NCBI GenBank assembly: GCA_019843655.1
Contig: JACDQD010000004.1
Coordinates: 14,136,001 to 14,200,000 of the forward strand
Direction of reading: 5' to 3'
DNA length: 64,000 nt
Source of the DNA: Lethocerus indicus
Taxonomy: Eukaryota; Arthropoda; Insecta; Hemiptera; Belostomatidae
In this document: one piece after another, positions 34,182 through 47,109 of the stretch
Layout of the letters: each line of letters opens with the position of its first letter
Position numbering within the stretch: position 1 is the stretch's first letter
Program-made: the position numbers and the translations under genes
Notes under the pieces: model-generated
Databases searched by the model: none
Seen by the model: only the letters and a program-made list of their open reading frames with translations
Told to the model about the DNA's origin: nothing

Positions 34182-36121
34182 GTAAGTACCTTATTAATCT
34201 TGGATCCCAATGTGGCAACATATTATTTCTAGTGATCAAATGGTTTGAAAATGTCTTATTTCTAACAGGACTGAAACCTGCAGTTTTCAGTACTACTGGC
34301 ACCCTTCAGCGTTCACGTCGTATGGACAATACCTGCAATACTTGACCGGCAAAAATATTTACAATGAAGAAGAAATGCCATTTTTGTCACACCCGCAACA
34401 GTATTCAGAGAACCGATATTGGGTTCCAAGAACAGGTGTTTATTACCCACAGTCAGTCCCACTATTAGAGGAATTACCGAATGAACGGTCAAATCTCGAA
34501 ACCGCCTTTACACTTCGAACTTATTTGTCCGATGACAGTTATCCTCGGTGGCTTCCTCAAGGTTATGAAAATGAAGCGGAAAATTCTCCATTGTCACAAT
34601 TGGTCGTTCGGAATGAACTCCGTAGCACTAGTTCTACTGCGAAAGCGTTAACTACAACGCCAAAAATTAGTAATACAAGAAAGACAACAACGTCAAATGC
34701 CATTACTACAAACAAGCCTGCAACTACGAGGACTACGGGTACAGAAACGACCACTCTGGATCACACAACAAACCATGCGCCCAATTTTAATTCTATAAAA
34801 ACAATAACTACAGCGATGACCCGCGAGCTGAAGACAAAAACCAGAATCAAGGAGGTCAAACCTACGAATGTATGGGCTACGAAAGCGAGAGATCGGACGC
34901 CTATAACATACCTGTCTAAGTTACAATTCCCGAGTAGCGAGTGGCTGTTGGATTCCGAGAGCTGTCCCGCGAATGGAGCCATACGGGGTAGGGCCCGCGT
35001 AGCAGAAACCACCGAAGAGGAGCACCGAGCTGACACCAGAGTGCCGGTTTACGGTGAAAAGGCCGTCTGCCAACTGGGTGGACGCACCTGCGTCTGCGAT
35101 ATCCGACAATACCTGCAGGACTTGAAAAAGGTCATAGTGGATGGTGGAAAGAACTTGATGAATTTCGAGTGTATATCCTTCGTGCCTATTGAAGGGTTGA
35201 GACCGAACTCAAAGAACGTGGTCAAAAAAACTGATAATATACCCGAACTCGACGTGGCCAATGTCGACGGCCCTAAAGTACTCGATCCGAAATTGATGAG
35301 AGATCTCGTCGCAGAGCAAGAAGAAGGTAACTGTGCAAATAGTGTAACTCTGTACTCGTCCGCCTTAGCTTTGAATAGAGGCACTAGTTCTCATTTATTC
35401 CCTAACACAGGAAAAGGAGTTTCTGTGCTTCCTCGTAAGCTTTCAGGTCTAGTTTTGACACAAGTAATTTACTCATTTATAAATCTCGCGTCCTGTTGCA
35501 CCTTCTAGCTACATAGTTATTTCTTCCTTTCGGATGAAGAAACCTGTTCTGTTTCTTGTAAAGGCTAACTGGAGTATTAACTTGCTAATATATGTTTTAA
35601 TAACATGAGATTTTAAAAGTTATTTTATCGTTCTCAGATGAATGCTACTTTGTTTTTATTGGCGAAGATATTACAATTCCGTGCTCTAGTGACCAGACTA
35701 TACCCCTTCAAGGTTCCCTCAGAACATGGAAACGAGATAACGGGCGTGAGAATTCTTCGGTTGACTGTGTGTTTTAAGAGTTATTATTGTACATAACTGT
35801 TTACTGTTAAGTCTGAGAAGATATTAACTAATATTACCGCTTGTAGACGACAAGGCGGTGGTAAATAACGAAGGATCGATAACATTAATAAATGTCGACT
35901 TCAGTGATTCAGGCGTTTATTGGTGCAATGTACAAGATTATAACTCAAAAGAGCTAATAGAATTCGCTCAAAAAGTGACTGGTAAATACTCCCCTATGTT
36001 GTAGATCGCATTTATGGAATTAAAATTAGATATGAATAAAAAACACACCACGGGATTCGTGAATGAGTTTGATTGATGCGTTTAATGAGTTTACTCTACG
36101 TCATAGATAAAGGCGAAAGAA

Positions 36122-36179
<58 letters not shown>

Positions 36180-38079
36180 ACTTTATTAAATTGTAAACAA
36201 ACATCGTCACTCTTAAAACTACCTATTAAAAATATTTATGATACTTATGGTACTAATGGGACTTATTCTGTATATCAATTATCTATAAAGCTGTACCATT
36301 TTAGTTGTTAATATGCCGATACTAATGCTGCAAAGAAATTCTGAGTACGAAGTGCTGAGAAAATACGATGAAGAATTAATATCTGGCTACGAAAAACTTA
36401 ATGACAGAATCGAAAATATAGTTTGTACTACAGGGCCAGATCAAAAGTTCTGTGAGATAGGATCATTCGCACGAACTACCGAGGTAATATTTTCCATTTT
36501 TTTCTTCCTAGCATACCGAGTATATTGTTTTGGAAACTTGTGACTATTAGTTTCAATTTCATCCATCGTTTTGTGTCAGATCGTATCGAAACAGGCTCAT
36601 TTTGTGAACGAAAATATTAATATGCATTTGTCTTCACAATTATTTCCCTTTTACCTCTGACCCTTCGCCCCGCCTACCCACCTCTCACCATTCACCATGA
36701 AGTAAGTGCCCCACATAAAATAGAGAAATTAATGAAATAAATATCTATAGAGACCCGAGATAACACAACATAAACAGAACCAATGAAATTGTCAATACGC
36801 TATCCCCGCATCACAATATGTCTTAAAATCGCTAATTGACAACACCCGTATTTAATGGGTTAAAAAATAATTTGAGAATACTATCAGATAGCAAAAATGA
36901 AGTGTTCTGTCTCCACTCAGGAGATAAGTAAGGCACCTAAGCATGTTGGTTACTGGTACGGCATTCTGTCTACTTTCTGTCACTCCATTAGTCAGGAAAG
37001 AAAGGACAAAAAGAATGATGGCGTTTCAAACCCTGGCAGACCATCAAACGAGACATCAGAAAAATTGAGAAACCCGGAAAATGTCTGTGCATTTTTCTGA
37101 TTTAACTGTAATATTTAATTATCAACATAAGCATATTTTATTAGTACGTCATTCGTTAATGTATGTCAAATAATAATGGAATGCTTTTTCCTCATTACTT
37201 TTTTCTTTCCGAAGGATATTGGAGAGGACCATGTGGGCATCTTCGGGAGCTTACTAAATACAGTACGTTTTCACTTCATTGCATCAGAATATTATTATAG
37301 AAGTTGTCAAAATAAAGTTATATATTTTTTTATTTATTATAACTTCTGTAGGACTCCAATAGTTGATTATAAACAATAAGGTTGGTGTTTTATAAAGTTT
37401 AATTCTTTATTTTCTTCGAAAAAATCCACAGATCTCATTAAAATCCCAGTTGAGTTTGATCGGGTTGCGCAAATACTTACAAGACACTTCTGACAAGTGT
37501 GGGCCATTATGTCGTTTGAAAGTCATGTACAAACTACTGGAGGTGTTGGGAGAAAAGTGGAAAGTGGCAATCGAATTAAACAGTGGTAATATTACTTTAC
37601 ATACCAAAAATACAGATATTTCAGTATTACTTAACATCATTGTAAGAAGGGAACGAACATATTCTACTTCTTCTATCACTTTATTATTGAGAACGTTGTA
37701 AATAGTGTTATGACACAAAGATTTGGAATCACACCCTCACTCAACTGATCTATATCACAGGCTTAGAGTTTCAATTTTCCAGGCATGGCTTTTTGATAGG
37801 CAGGCCTATCTGATTCTTTAGAAATAAATCAGATTGCAACAGTGGCATTCAAAAACGCGGATCATATTTAACTTATAATGATGATTAAATCCTGACCAGG
37901 ATGGTGGTCAGGAATCATTTTTTTAACGTTTTTGAAATTATTAGTATTGGATAAAATCATCACACTGTTACAAACTTTTCCATAGTACTTTTGTATAGTC
38001 TCTGTTTGTCTAATAATATATTTATATTTTTGGTGCGTAGTGGGGAAGTCACAAATTGCACCGGTCAAGCAAATAAGAA

Positions 38080-38137
<58 letters not shown>

Positions 38138-39918
38138 ATGAAATAAAATGGCTCTATTCCTTATAAATGGTATTTAACTTTCAACCAAATTTTGTTAATG
38201 GTGCATTATGAGGGTCAATTTATAATACTCTTTGACAGTAAAACTCATAGTCAAAATAGATTTTTAACATTTCATTAGTATTAATACTGGCTTCTACTCA
38301 TTGGCTTTAAACATTCCTGAATGCGTTATATATTTCATTAATCAATCTTCAATTATAAAAATGCTTTATAGTGTCTGAAGCCCCAGAAACTATCATGTAT
38401 ACACTTTACAATGTTCAAGATATTAAAATAGTCATTGCATGCAAGGAAGGATTCCAACTGCAGCTGTTGTTTTGTGGTATGTTTTTTCTATGTTAACAAA
38501 TTATTTGTATAATAGTGTACATTTATTAATGTATTATTATTAATATTATTAATTATTAATATTATTAAGTGTCATATAACAAATGATGTAACAAGTAAAT
38601 TGAAAAGTGTTAATGACCTCAAGGAGATCTAATAATTCTAAAGTAAGATCAAACATTCCTCAAGCAAATTGTAAATGGTTCATAAACATTTTTAAATACA
38701 TTTATTTAATTTAGTGAAACATATATGTCTTTGATTTCCTGTGATATTTGCCCTAAATTATTTAAAAAACCCATATCTCTGTGCTATATGACAACAAAAC
38801 AAAATTGAACCATAACATTAGCAGTTCTTTTTGATGCAGTTCAAATTTTCTCCTTTAGAAACCTGACATGTTTGGAGAAAAGGCTTTATAATCTTACTTA
38901 ATAATTTTTTCATGTTTAATTAAAAGTTCCATGTCATCAAGGAACTTTCAGCAAACGACATGCAACAGTTTGTTCTGAATGCCCACTGGCAACATACCAG
39001 GATGATATTGGAGCTTCATCTTGCAAGTCCGTAAGTAAATTAGAGGTACATCAACTAATTTCCCATTAAAACATTAAAAGGTGAATTTGTATACAGTCAT
39101 CCCATTGCTATATATTACTATACAATACTACATATCATTCCTGTAGTATAAATATTCATTGTGAAAAGAATATTAGCAATATATGTGATTGTTAAAACAA
39201 ACTATAATTTTCACTCGAAAGTATTTAAAACAAAATACATATCCCTTTCAAAATGACAGAAATAATTTCCAGTATATTCATATGTACTTATATATACAAT
39301 ACCCACATATATTCAACTAAATTTCATTTTGTCTTTCAAAGAGTGATGAAATTCATGCATACATACTGTTATAAAAGAGAACAAAACAATTGAACTTTTA
39401 TTCTATCAGGTATAGAATAAAACTTCATTCTTCTAATAATGTATCGTGTATGTCTTGAACTATTTACAGAGACTAAATGAACTGTATACTAATTTAATTA
39501 TAGATTCTGACTTCAAAGATCTTCCTGTATGCATCTCTCTGTATAACAATTATTATTTTGCTGAAGTTATTTACTTTGATAACATGCTATATAATTACAA
39601 AAAGAAGAAAAAAAAGCAGCAAAAGAAAACTGAAATGCTTTCATCCACAATCACCATCCAAAGAATCCTGTGGTAAGGATAAAGTAATATTTTAATTTAA
39701 GAAATATAGGTGGAAAAATTTGCATTACATCAAAAGTTAAGTAACACAATTGTTGTTGTATAACGATATATATAATATTATAGGTTATATGAATAATAAT
39801 GGATCATTATCAATATTCCTGTCATGTTTTGGAATATTATTATTTTCTAAATAAATTTTTAATTATTCTATCTATTACAGTTTATCCTCCTGAGTTACCA
39901 CCAATAGATTTTTCATGA
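34147..39918 (+). CDS. single-pass membrane protein with Thr-rich region, one Ig V-type domain and a cysteine-rich GCC module; ZPBP/Sp38-like layout
   Basis: Eleven exons assembled here: 34147-34181, 34269-35326, 35638-35745, 35847-35981, 36305-36483, 37215-37262, 37432-37585, 38372-38476, 38927-39030, 39504-39672 and 39881-39918. All are GT/AG with matching phases, total 2133 nt, 710 residues. Order: short hydrophobic signal (1-12), Tyr/Pro-rich segment, Thr-rich mucin-like region (about 131-196), a Cys-containing block, Ig domain (365-447), helical region with scattered cysteines (450-600), a C-x-x-GTFS...C-x-x-C...TYQ...GASSC module (608-642), transmembrane helix (about 649-674), basic stop-transfer RRKKSSKRK and a short tail. 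Ig plus helices plus such a module recalls the zona pellucida-binding (Sp38) sperm proteins. That assignment is inference from layout; the membrane helix is not part of the usual family plan. Confidence 0.78.
34269..35326 (+). CDS. Ig membrane gene exon 2: N-terminal ectodomain with Thr-rich segment
   Basis: Large exon between tttctaacag and gtaact. It encodes CSFQYYWHPSAFTSYGQYL, an aromatic/Pro-rich segment, a Thr-rich stretch of about 65 residues likely to be O-glycosylated, and a block with three close cysteines (AVCQLGGRTCVCDI) and one further cysteine. It ends one base into a codon; joining to 35638 gives GAT. The frame runs open past the donor to 35508, which a gene finder could mistake for the end of a 400-residue protein. 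Confidence 0.8.
35638..35745 (+). CDS. Ig membrane gene exon 3: first half of the Ig domain
   Basis: After gttctcag the exon encodes ECYFVFIGEDITIPCSSD and GSLRTWKRDNG: the B-strand cysteine and the core tryptophan of an Ig fold. Donor gtgaga leaves phase 1. Confidence 0.85.
35847..35981 (+). CDS. Ig membrane gene exon 4: second half of the Ig domain
   Basis: After cttgtag, encodes GSITLINVDFSDSGVYWCNV, the diagnostic L-x-x-V-x-x-x-D-S-G-x-Y-x-C motif of V/I-set Ig domains. Donor gtaaat, phase 1. Confidence 0.88.
36126..36176. repeat. (TA)n microsatellite
   Basis: About 50 bases of TA in an intron of the Ig membrane gene. Confidence 0.95.
36305..36483 (+). CDS. Ig membrane gene exon 5: helical segment
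   Basis: After cattttag, encodes VVNMPILMLQRNSEYEVLRK and a predicted helix with two cysteines (IVCTTGPDQKFCEIG). Ends in phase 0 at gtaata. Confidence 0.75.
36484..37214 (+). other. intron of the Ig membrane gene
   Basis: No coding signal that continues the gene in phase; short chance frames only. The other introns longer than 300 bases (37586-38371, 38477-38926, 39031-39503) are likewise empty apart from the (TA)n tract at 38082-38135. Confidence 0.5.
37215..37262 (+). CDS. Ig membrane gene exon 6: 16-codon microexon
   Basis: Between tttccgaag and gtacgt, phase 0 on both sides, encoding DIGEDHVGIFGSLLNT. It could be skipped without breaking the frame, so it may be alternative. Support is by splice sites and frame only. 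Confidence 0.6.
37432..37585 (+). CDS. Ig membrane gene exon 7: helical segment with two cysteines
   Basis: After atccacag, encodes ISLKSQLSLIGLRKYLQD, then DKCGPLCRLKVMYKLLEVLG. Amphipathic helices with a C-x3-C pair. Donor gtaata, phase 1. Confidence 0.75.
38082..38135. repeat. (TA)n microsatellite
   Basis: About 54 bases of TA in an intron of the Ig membrane gene. Confidence 0.95.
38372..38476 (+). CDS. Ig membrane gene exon 8
   Basis: After gctttatag, encodes VSEAPETIMYTLYNVQDIKI and ACKEGFQLQLLFC, the first cysteines of the C-terminal cysteine-rich region. Donor gtatgt, phase 1. Confidence 0.72.
38927..39030 (+). CDS. Ig membrane gene exon 9: GCC-type cysteine-rich module
   Basis: After attaaaag, encodes VPCHQGTFSKRH, then CSECPLATYQDDIGASSCKS. 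The spacing C-x2-GTFS-x-C-x2-C-x3-TYQ-x4-GA-x2-C resembles ephrin-receptor-like (GCC2/GCC3) modules and the cysteine-rich end of ZPBP proteins. Donor gtaagt, phase 0. Confidence 0.82.
39504..39672 (+). CDS. Ig membrane gene exon 10: transmembrane helix and basic tail
   Basis: After ttaattatag, encodes the membrane span FLYASLCITIIILLKLFTLI followed by TCYIIT and the stop-transfer cluster KRRKKSSKRK. A different frame over the same bases is also open, but it does not continue the cysteine module in phase. Donor gtaagg, phase 1. Confidence 0.78.
39881..39918 (+). CDS. Ig membrane gene exon 11: C-terminal tail and stop
   Basis: After tctattacag, encodes VYPPELPPIDFS and TGA at 39916-39918. The short proline-rich cytoplasmic end contains a PPxxPP-like stretch. 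A polyadenylation signal follows closely. Confidence 0.75.
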
Positions 39919-39955
39919 TATCTAAGACTAAATGAATTGTAAGTACTTATTGTGG

Positions 39956-39961
39956 AATAAA
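39956..39961 (+). terminator. polyadenylation signal of the Ig membrane gene
   Basis: AATAAA 38 bases after the TGA stop at 39918. The close spacing independently supports the chosen last exon. Confidence 0.6.
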
Positions 39962-40900
39962 CATGCAAAACCAACTTTGAGTCTAATATCAACTAATTAC
40001 ACATTTCATTCAAACAGAAAGATTTTCAGAATTGTAGTAATTATTTTTTTTAAATCTCTGTATTTAATTAGAATGTAGTAAGAGATTAACATTACTTTAG
40101 TATTTTCTTTATAAAATTAGTTTCATTTTTCTTTGGGTTTTATTTAGAACTGAAACAAATTGAAAAGTAACATACCTACTAGTATTATTTGAACAACTTG
40201 CTACCGCAAATCCAATTATCTTGATCCATTACCTGAAAAGATAATTGAGTAGTTAATGTACAGAATGCTCTCATGTTCTATAATGTTGTACCTTTTACAG
40301 AATGCGCTACATAATTTGTTTTGTTGGTAATTTATTACAACCTAAATTACTAAAAGTTACGCGAATTTTTCTTTTATTGCATATTATTATAAATGAATTA
40401 TCATCCTTTCCATGTAAGTATTTAATACTGATAATTTCAGTAAGAAAGTATAAATTATAATACACATTTAAATGTGTTTCTTGTTAATTGGTACCATCGA
40501 TGTTAATTAAATGATTCTACGTTATTTCTGCTTAAGTTCAACATTAAAAAATAGTCTAAAAGTCACGTTAATGGTATAACCTCCATAATTACTTACAATA
40601 TTACTATCATTCAATTTGCAAGCGTAAATGTTCTCCGTATGCTGTTCAGGTCCTCTCTTATTGTTGTTTTTCAGTTTTCCTAAGAATGTGTAGTCTGAGC
40701 ACTTTTTTCATGTACACACACAAACAATGTGTCAATTTTGGGCATTCTAATAAAAAAAGAGATCCGCTCCAGTGCCCGATATCAGTCCCATATTTTCTCA
40801 TGTTGTATATTGATGACACTCGTGAGCACGGGACTTACTTGTAATGCTTCTATAGATTAAACTCTTTTATGAAACTGAGCAGAGAACAAGTACTTGAACT
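39962..40900. other. intergenic spacer before baz
   Basis: AT-rich, no coding signal on either strand. It separates the end of the Ig membrane gene from the GC-rich promoter region of baz. Confidence 0.5.
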
Positions 40901-41567
<667 letters not shown>

Positions 41568-44500
41568 TAAATGCTTTTGTTAAACGTAAATGTCGTTCAC
41601 CCTATACACAAGGGGACATGGCCTCATCGCGGAGGTCCTTGAAACCTACTCCATGTCCAGTTTACCTTATATAAGAGGAACACTATTTTTCGGGTTTACG
41701 GAATTTTATATTCAAAACTGAATGGTAAAGAGCAAGTATCTAAGCTATATGTAAACTGTGCAGTGGTAGGCACCCATTATTTCTAGAGTTTATGAAAATT
41801 AACTTTGCATAACCTGATCCGTTACACCGTAAGGAGGTAACGGAAGCTTTCTAACTAGTTCTGTTATTTAGATGCGGATTTCCATGCGAAAACTCGTCGA
41901 AATTTTGAGTAATGAGTATTTTGGAGTGAGTAGTTTGCCTCGTGTATGACCGTACCTATAACTATATGTATTAGGGTTTTTTCTCCATAATATAGACACC
42001 TTTATATCTCACATTCTTGAGTTTCCTGCGGGACATTGGAAGTTTGGGTGTGAATGAAATAATTTGAAATGTAAAAAAGTTAAAGATCCTGACATCTGAC
42101 GTGTTCAGAATCGTGAGTAACTTTAATGCGTACTACCGAAAGTGGTTCGAAGTTGGCTGCGGAATTACAGACATTAGATATTTGCTTCTTTTCTCCATTT
42201 TCATTCTCTAATTTTATTTAGAGCTTTCGATAAACTACTTTACTGTACAAGTTTCCTTTTTAGCTATGTTTGAGTAGGCGCCAGTGTTTTTGTAGCGTCA
42301 GCTGTTGGGCCGATCTGCTAGTTGTGAAGCGCTTGAGAACTAAGTAGGTGTGCCCTCCGAAGTCGATACCTTGCGAGTTATATCAGCAGTACAGTTATAG
42401 CTTTAAGCTAAAGTCGGTAACGAGACTGTAAACATGGATGCAAATGTTGGATAGTTGAGAAACGGTCGGATCAGTTCCCCCCATGCCTGAAGTGTGTGTC
42501 AACATGGAACTAGGCCGCCATTACCTGGCCTCCCCCTGGCGTCGCCCTGACAACGTTAACCGTTATTTTTAAACGGCAACCGAATTGATCAATAGGGTGT
42601 CACTAAGTCAGAGTGGAATCAAGTCCTTCGAGGTCAATGTTTGACCGGATAGTTTAAACAGTTAAGTGTTCCTTCTTTTCATTCTTATATAGGAAAGGAC
42701 ATTTTATTCGGTTTTGAAGCGGCATTATTTTTCAAAAAAGAAACAAATTGCACTAAACTGTTTATCATAAATAGATTAATTTCAAGCGATAGTATGCTCA
42801 AACTGTTTTAATTTAAACAAAAAACAAAAAAAAAGACAGTAATACACAGAAAATAACCTACACAAATTGTTTTAGGAGTATGCCCAAGGAATTTTACAAC
42901 TGTACATGTAGTAAAATGTTATTTGTTTTTTTATCCCCATCCCTTTGAAAAATCATCTTGAAAACATTGGCTTTTATTTTTGGTTCTCTAATTGTAATGC
43001 ATATAATATGTTCCACTTGATCAATCAAAAGTTAGTGTTTTAGAATATTGCAATTTTATAGTAATTTTTAGATAAATAAATAATTACAGAGAACAGACAA
43101 TTTTAAATTAGCATTGATGGTAAACAATAAATGTAAAGATATATTTTATCCTTACTGCAATGTAAGCAACTGTACAATATGAGCAACTGTTCCTAATGAT
43201 AAAACAAAATTTATTTATTGCTATTCATATTTGTCTTGATGATATGCATTAATATGAATGCATCCAAGTTTGAGTTTTCTTCCTATCAAGTAAGCTTGAA
43301 GATTTTTTTGCACATGGTAGAAATAGTTTCAGTAGTGTGTTTTCTCCTTGATTAATTTTTGTTAATGTTCCATGGGAATTAAAAATCCATTAGCAAACTG
43401 CAACATAAAATACTTCACCCAATTAATATTAGAATAGTTTAGGATTAGGGCTTGTAAAATTGTAGGCGTGTTATTCTTCGTATTTTGTCTTTTTGAATAT
43501 GTTTAAATAATTAAAATAACCTCCTATTTAAATGTAGACATACAAAATACAAACATACAAAAAATGTATGTATTTGTATTGCATTCTATCGATTCCGCCG
43601 TATGGTCTTATTCTATTTTTCATTGATTTTTTTAAACGTGTTGTTGACCTTAATTTTCTCTCGTACAAACATGACCAAGACAGGACAGAGGCACCATTAC
43701 TTTCCAGAAGAACTTATTTTCAATAAATTTGGGAAACTAATCTCGCGTTCGTCTCGGTACGAAAATAATGAATTTCTCACATATTTTTTCCCTAAGCCAT
43801 CAGCCGATTTGTAAACGCGTCTTTGGTTCTCATTGGCACTTATTGGATAATGTTTACTTACTGACCACATTTTCTCCATTATGCAAAATGAACTGAATAA
43901 CTGCATAAACTTATAAATTTTAAAATACAGCTGAAGTTCGACAACTCTCACACTTACTAACTATCTTCAAACATGAACTTAATGTCCAGTAGTTGAAGTC
44001 TCTGTTATTCTAAAACAAATATTTAATTTCTCTTCACAACCTATAGTGAAAATATATGTGCTTTCGAAAAGTAAATAAGTCACTGTATAAAATATACACA
44101 ATTCAATAATTAATTTAATAACATGTATAGATCATATTGTAGAGTAATTGTTCGTATGAGAAGCAGTTATGTTACACACTCCTAATAATACTGTTACGTA
44201 GTACCCTCGTATAAGTCAACTCCCTGCTTAAAAGCGTAAATGACTCCCGGCGTTAGTTACTACATTTAGCGGATTTTCAATAACGTCAAAATTGTCTGAT
44301 AAACACAATTGTTGTTTATTTGTTGGTTAATTTTTCTCGTGTAATTAATTGTATGGGTATGTATACCCTGTTCTGAATATTCAATTCACTATTCTTGATT
44401 CAATGAGGATACATGGGTGAATAGACAAGCTCGAGTGTAAACTATTGAAAAATTCGTCCTATGATTATATTATGTTATAAAACTAGAAATTCTGAATGTA

Positions 44501-46540
44501 TGGTGGTGTAAATAAATATGTCTAAGGCATCAGGCTCAGGTGGAACGTTACAGTGATGATAAATATAGCTATCTATAGCTATAGCTTGGTTAGTAAAGAG
44601 TTATGTATGCGCGCTGTTGTAAGATATGCTGGTCTGTTTCCACTTAGTTCATTCTCTACCAACTTGTCCCTCGTAGGCGGTTCGCTATAGGTGCGGCAAG
44701 CAGATAGTGATAATATGCCCGGCAGGAAATAACAACAGATGTGTACTCGGCCTCTTCAATATTAACAGTCGCCAGTGACCACCTGCCGCCAACGGTCATC
44801 ACATTTCCCGCCAGTCTTGTTCTATCGGTGAATTCACCTTTTTTTCATGTTTTGTCCGTTATTTAGGGACATTCATTTATATTCCCAGCTCCAGCTTCCG
44901 CTCCGATCGGCTTACGTTCGGTGCGATGTACGGACGTTTTTCTCTTAACACTGCCTGGTAACTTATTTTTTAACTCTATCTTCTGAACTCATTTATTCCT
45001 CCTCATCGTCGGCTAATTATTGCGCATCTTCGTTTCCGAGCAAAGCACCTCTAACCCCATCCCAAAACTGTTAAGTATCTCGGGTGCCTCTTATTTTGTT
45101 TGGCTGTTTTAACATGAGAGCCGCTGCGCGTAAACATTCAGGGCTGAAAGAGCTTCCATGTGTTGGGGTAACAGATGTCGGATTTTTTTTAGCATAGCCC
45201 TGTCATTCATAGACTCTTATTAAGAATCACTCTATTACCATGATTGTCTTGCACCACTCGCATTTTTGGTTCATTGGACCATTTTCACCATAACCCGTCG
45301 TCAGCACCTAAATACAGGGGTACAAAACATCTAATATGTTACTTATGTTATTGTGGTACTTTTGTGAACCAGATTATCATCTGAGCGGTGTACCGGTGGT
45401 GGTAATTCCACCATATATTTGCTACAAGAACGAAATAATTTATACCGTTCTTAAATTGCCTCTATGGATACTAATGGTTATTAATGTAGGGGCAAATTAA
45501 ACAATTGTAAGGATAAAACCTAACACTGTATACATTATTTTAATGCACACTGTAATACTATGCGAAAAGAAGGCTAAACGGTAAGGGTTAGAAAACTAAT
45601 AAAGCGAGAAAAGACCTATTTATCAGAATAGAAGCAAATTTATTTGGTGTCTCTTTTATAGTTCGAAGTAACCATTTGAAATCCGTACACAGAAAAGAAC
45701 TAGCTCAACAGAAACTAAAAAGTCTAATTAACTAAAAAAGTCACTCTAAATAAAGCCATACATGGTACAGAAAAAATGTATTGAATTTGAATGGATCCAC
45801 TTGTCAATTAAGAGCCCTTCTTACTGTACCGAATTACCTCTCGTTTCTGTTCCATTCATAGAATGCAGGAAAACACTTCTTGTTAGGCATATAAGCGTTC
45901 AATACCGATTCCATTCCATTTCCTTTCCCTTCTTGTTCAATCAAAAACTTCTTGTTGCGACCCAATCTCCCATTCAATGCCCCTTACATCCTTGTCGTCG
46001 ACAGTAGCCAAAACATCATCTGCTTAGTTTATAAAGTTGACCCCCACCCATCAGAAATTAGGGATAATGATTTGATCTATCAACCCACCCATCATTTTTT
46101 ATTCATGACATATTATAAGCTCGCTCTTGTATCGAACTTATACCTGACGATATCCAACTGGTGCTATGCGTACAAATAGAATCGTTTCAGTTAATGTAAA
46201 ACTGACTTCTATGTACGAATCTGTGTGCAGGCGTTTGGTATTGTCACGTAGCAACGGTCAGACACGGGACCAACAGCCAGGTTTGTAGATAATCGTGGCT
46301 AATGGTGTTTTGTCTCGCCCAGCTACATCATACTCTCCTGGGTACCATTAGCCACCAGCGCTGTCATTCGATATTTTCTCTTATTCCAATCTCAGGTTTT
46401 TAGGTCCCCAGTATCAATTGTGAAAGCTTTGCAGATAGGGGTGGGAAGTCGTATTTAGTTAGGACACCGATGTTAATATTGTAGGATTACCTGCCAGGGC
46501 CAGTCGAATTCAGTTGAACACATTCAAGTTTCATAAATAA

Positions 46541-46546
<6 letters not shown>

Positions 46547-46592
<46 letters not shown>
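46547..46592. repeat. (TA)n microsatellite
   Basis: About 46 bases of TA in baz intron 1. Confidence 0.93.
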
Positions 46593-46597
<5 letters not shown>

Positions 46598-47109
46598 TAT
46601 ATAAAACAAAAATATATGAGCCTCCTTGATACATATATTGCGGAATGTTATTAAGATTTTGAAATTGGTCATTTAAGCGAAAAAATACTTTCTAATTTTC
46701 AAGGTAAATGGGTCATTGATTCTTAAATTTGATATGTCCTTGGAAAGCAGGATAAAATGACTCGTCGAGTACTTTCGTGTTCATTATAACTGTAGTTGAA
46801 ATACAAAATTTATTTGCGTAACACTTTAGACACAATTACGAATAGGACTATTTCAGATGCGAACTTTTTTAATAATAAAACGTCGCACTTTTCGACGTCG
46901 TGAACTGTCATTGTGCAGGATGACACTGGTTACAACCCCAATAAAACCCTGTATACTAAGACTGTATAGAAGACAGTATACAATATTATTTCAATAACGG
47001 TTATTTTAATGTTATTGTTAAATACGCATTCTTAGGAAATAATCGGTAAATAAATACTAATGTAAGAACTGTTTGTACAACGCATTAAATCTGTATTATT
47101 TTTTCATTT

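Noticed and set aside
35327..35508. Read-through of the Ig gene exon 2 to a stop at 35508
   Set aside because: A good donor at 35327 joins in phase to the Ig domain exon, and the read-through segment has no domain.
39446..39676. 76-codon frame overlapping exon 10 of the Ig gene in another frame
   Set aside because: It does not connect in phase with the cysteine module; the alternative frame gives a clean transmembrane helix and continues to a stop followed by AATAAA.
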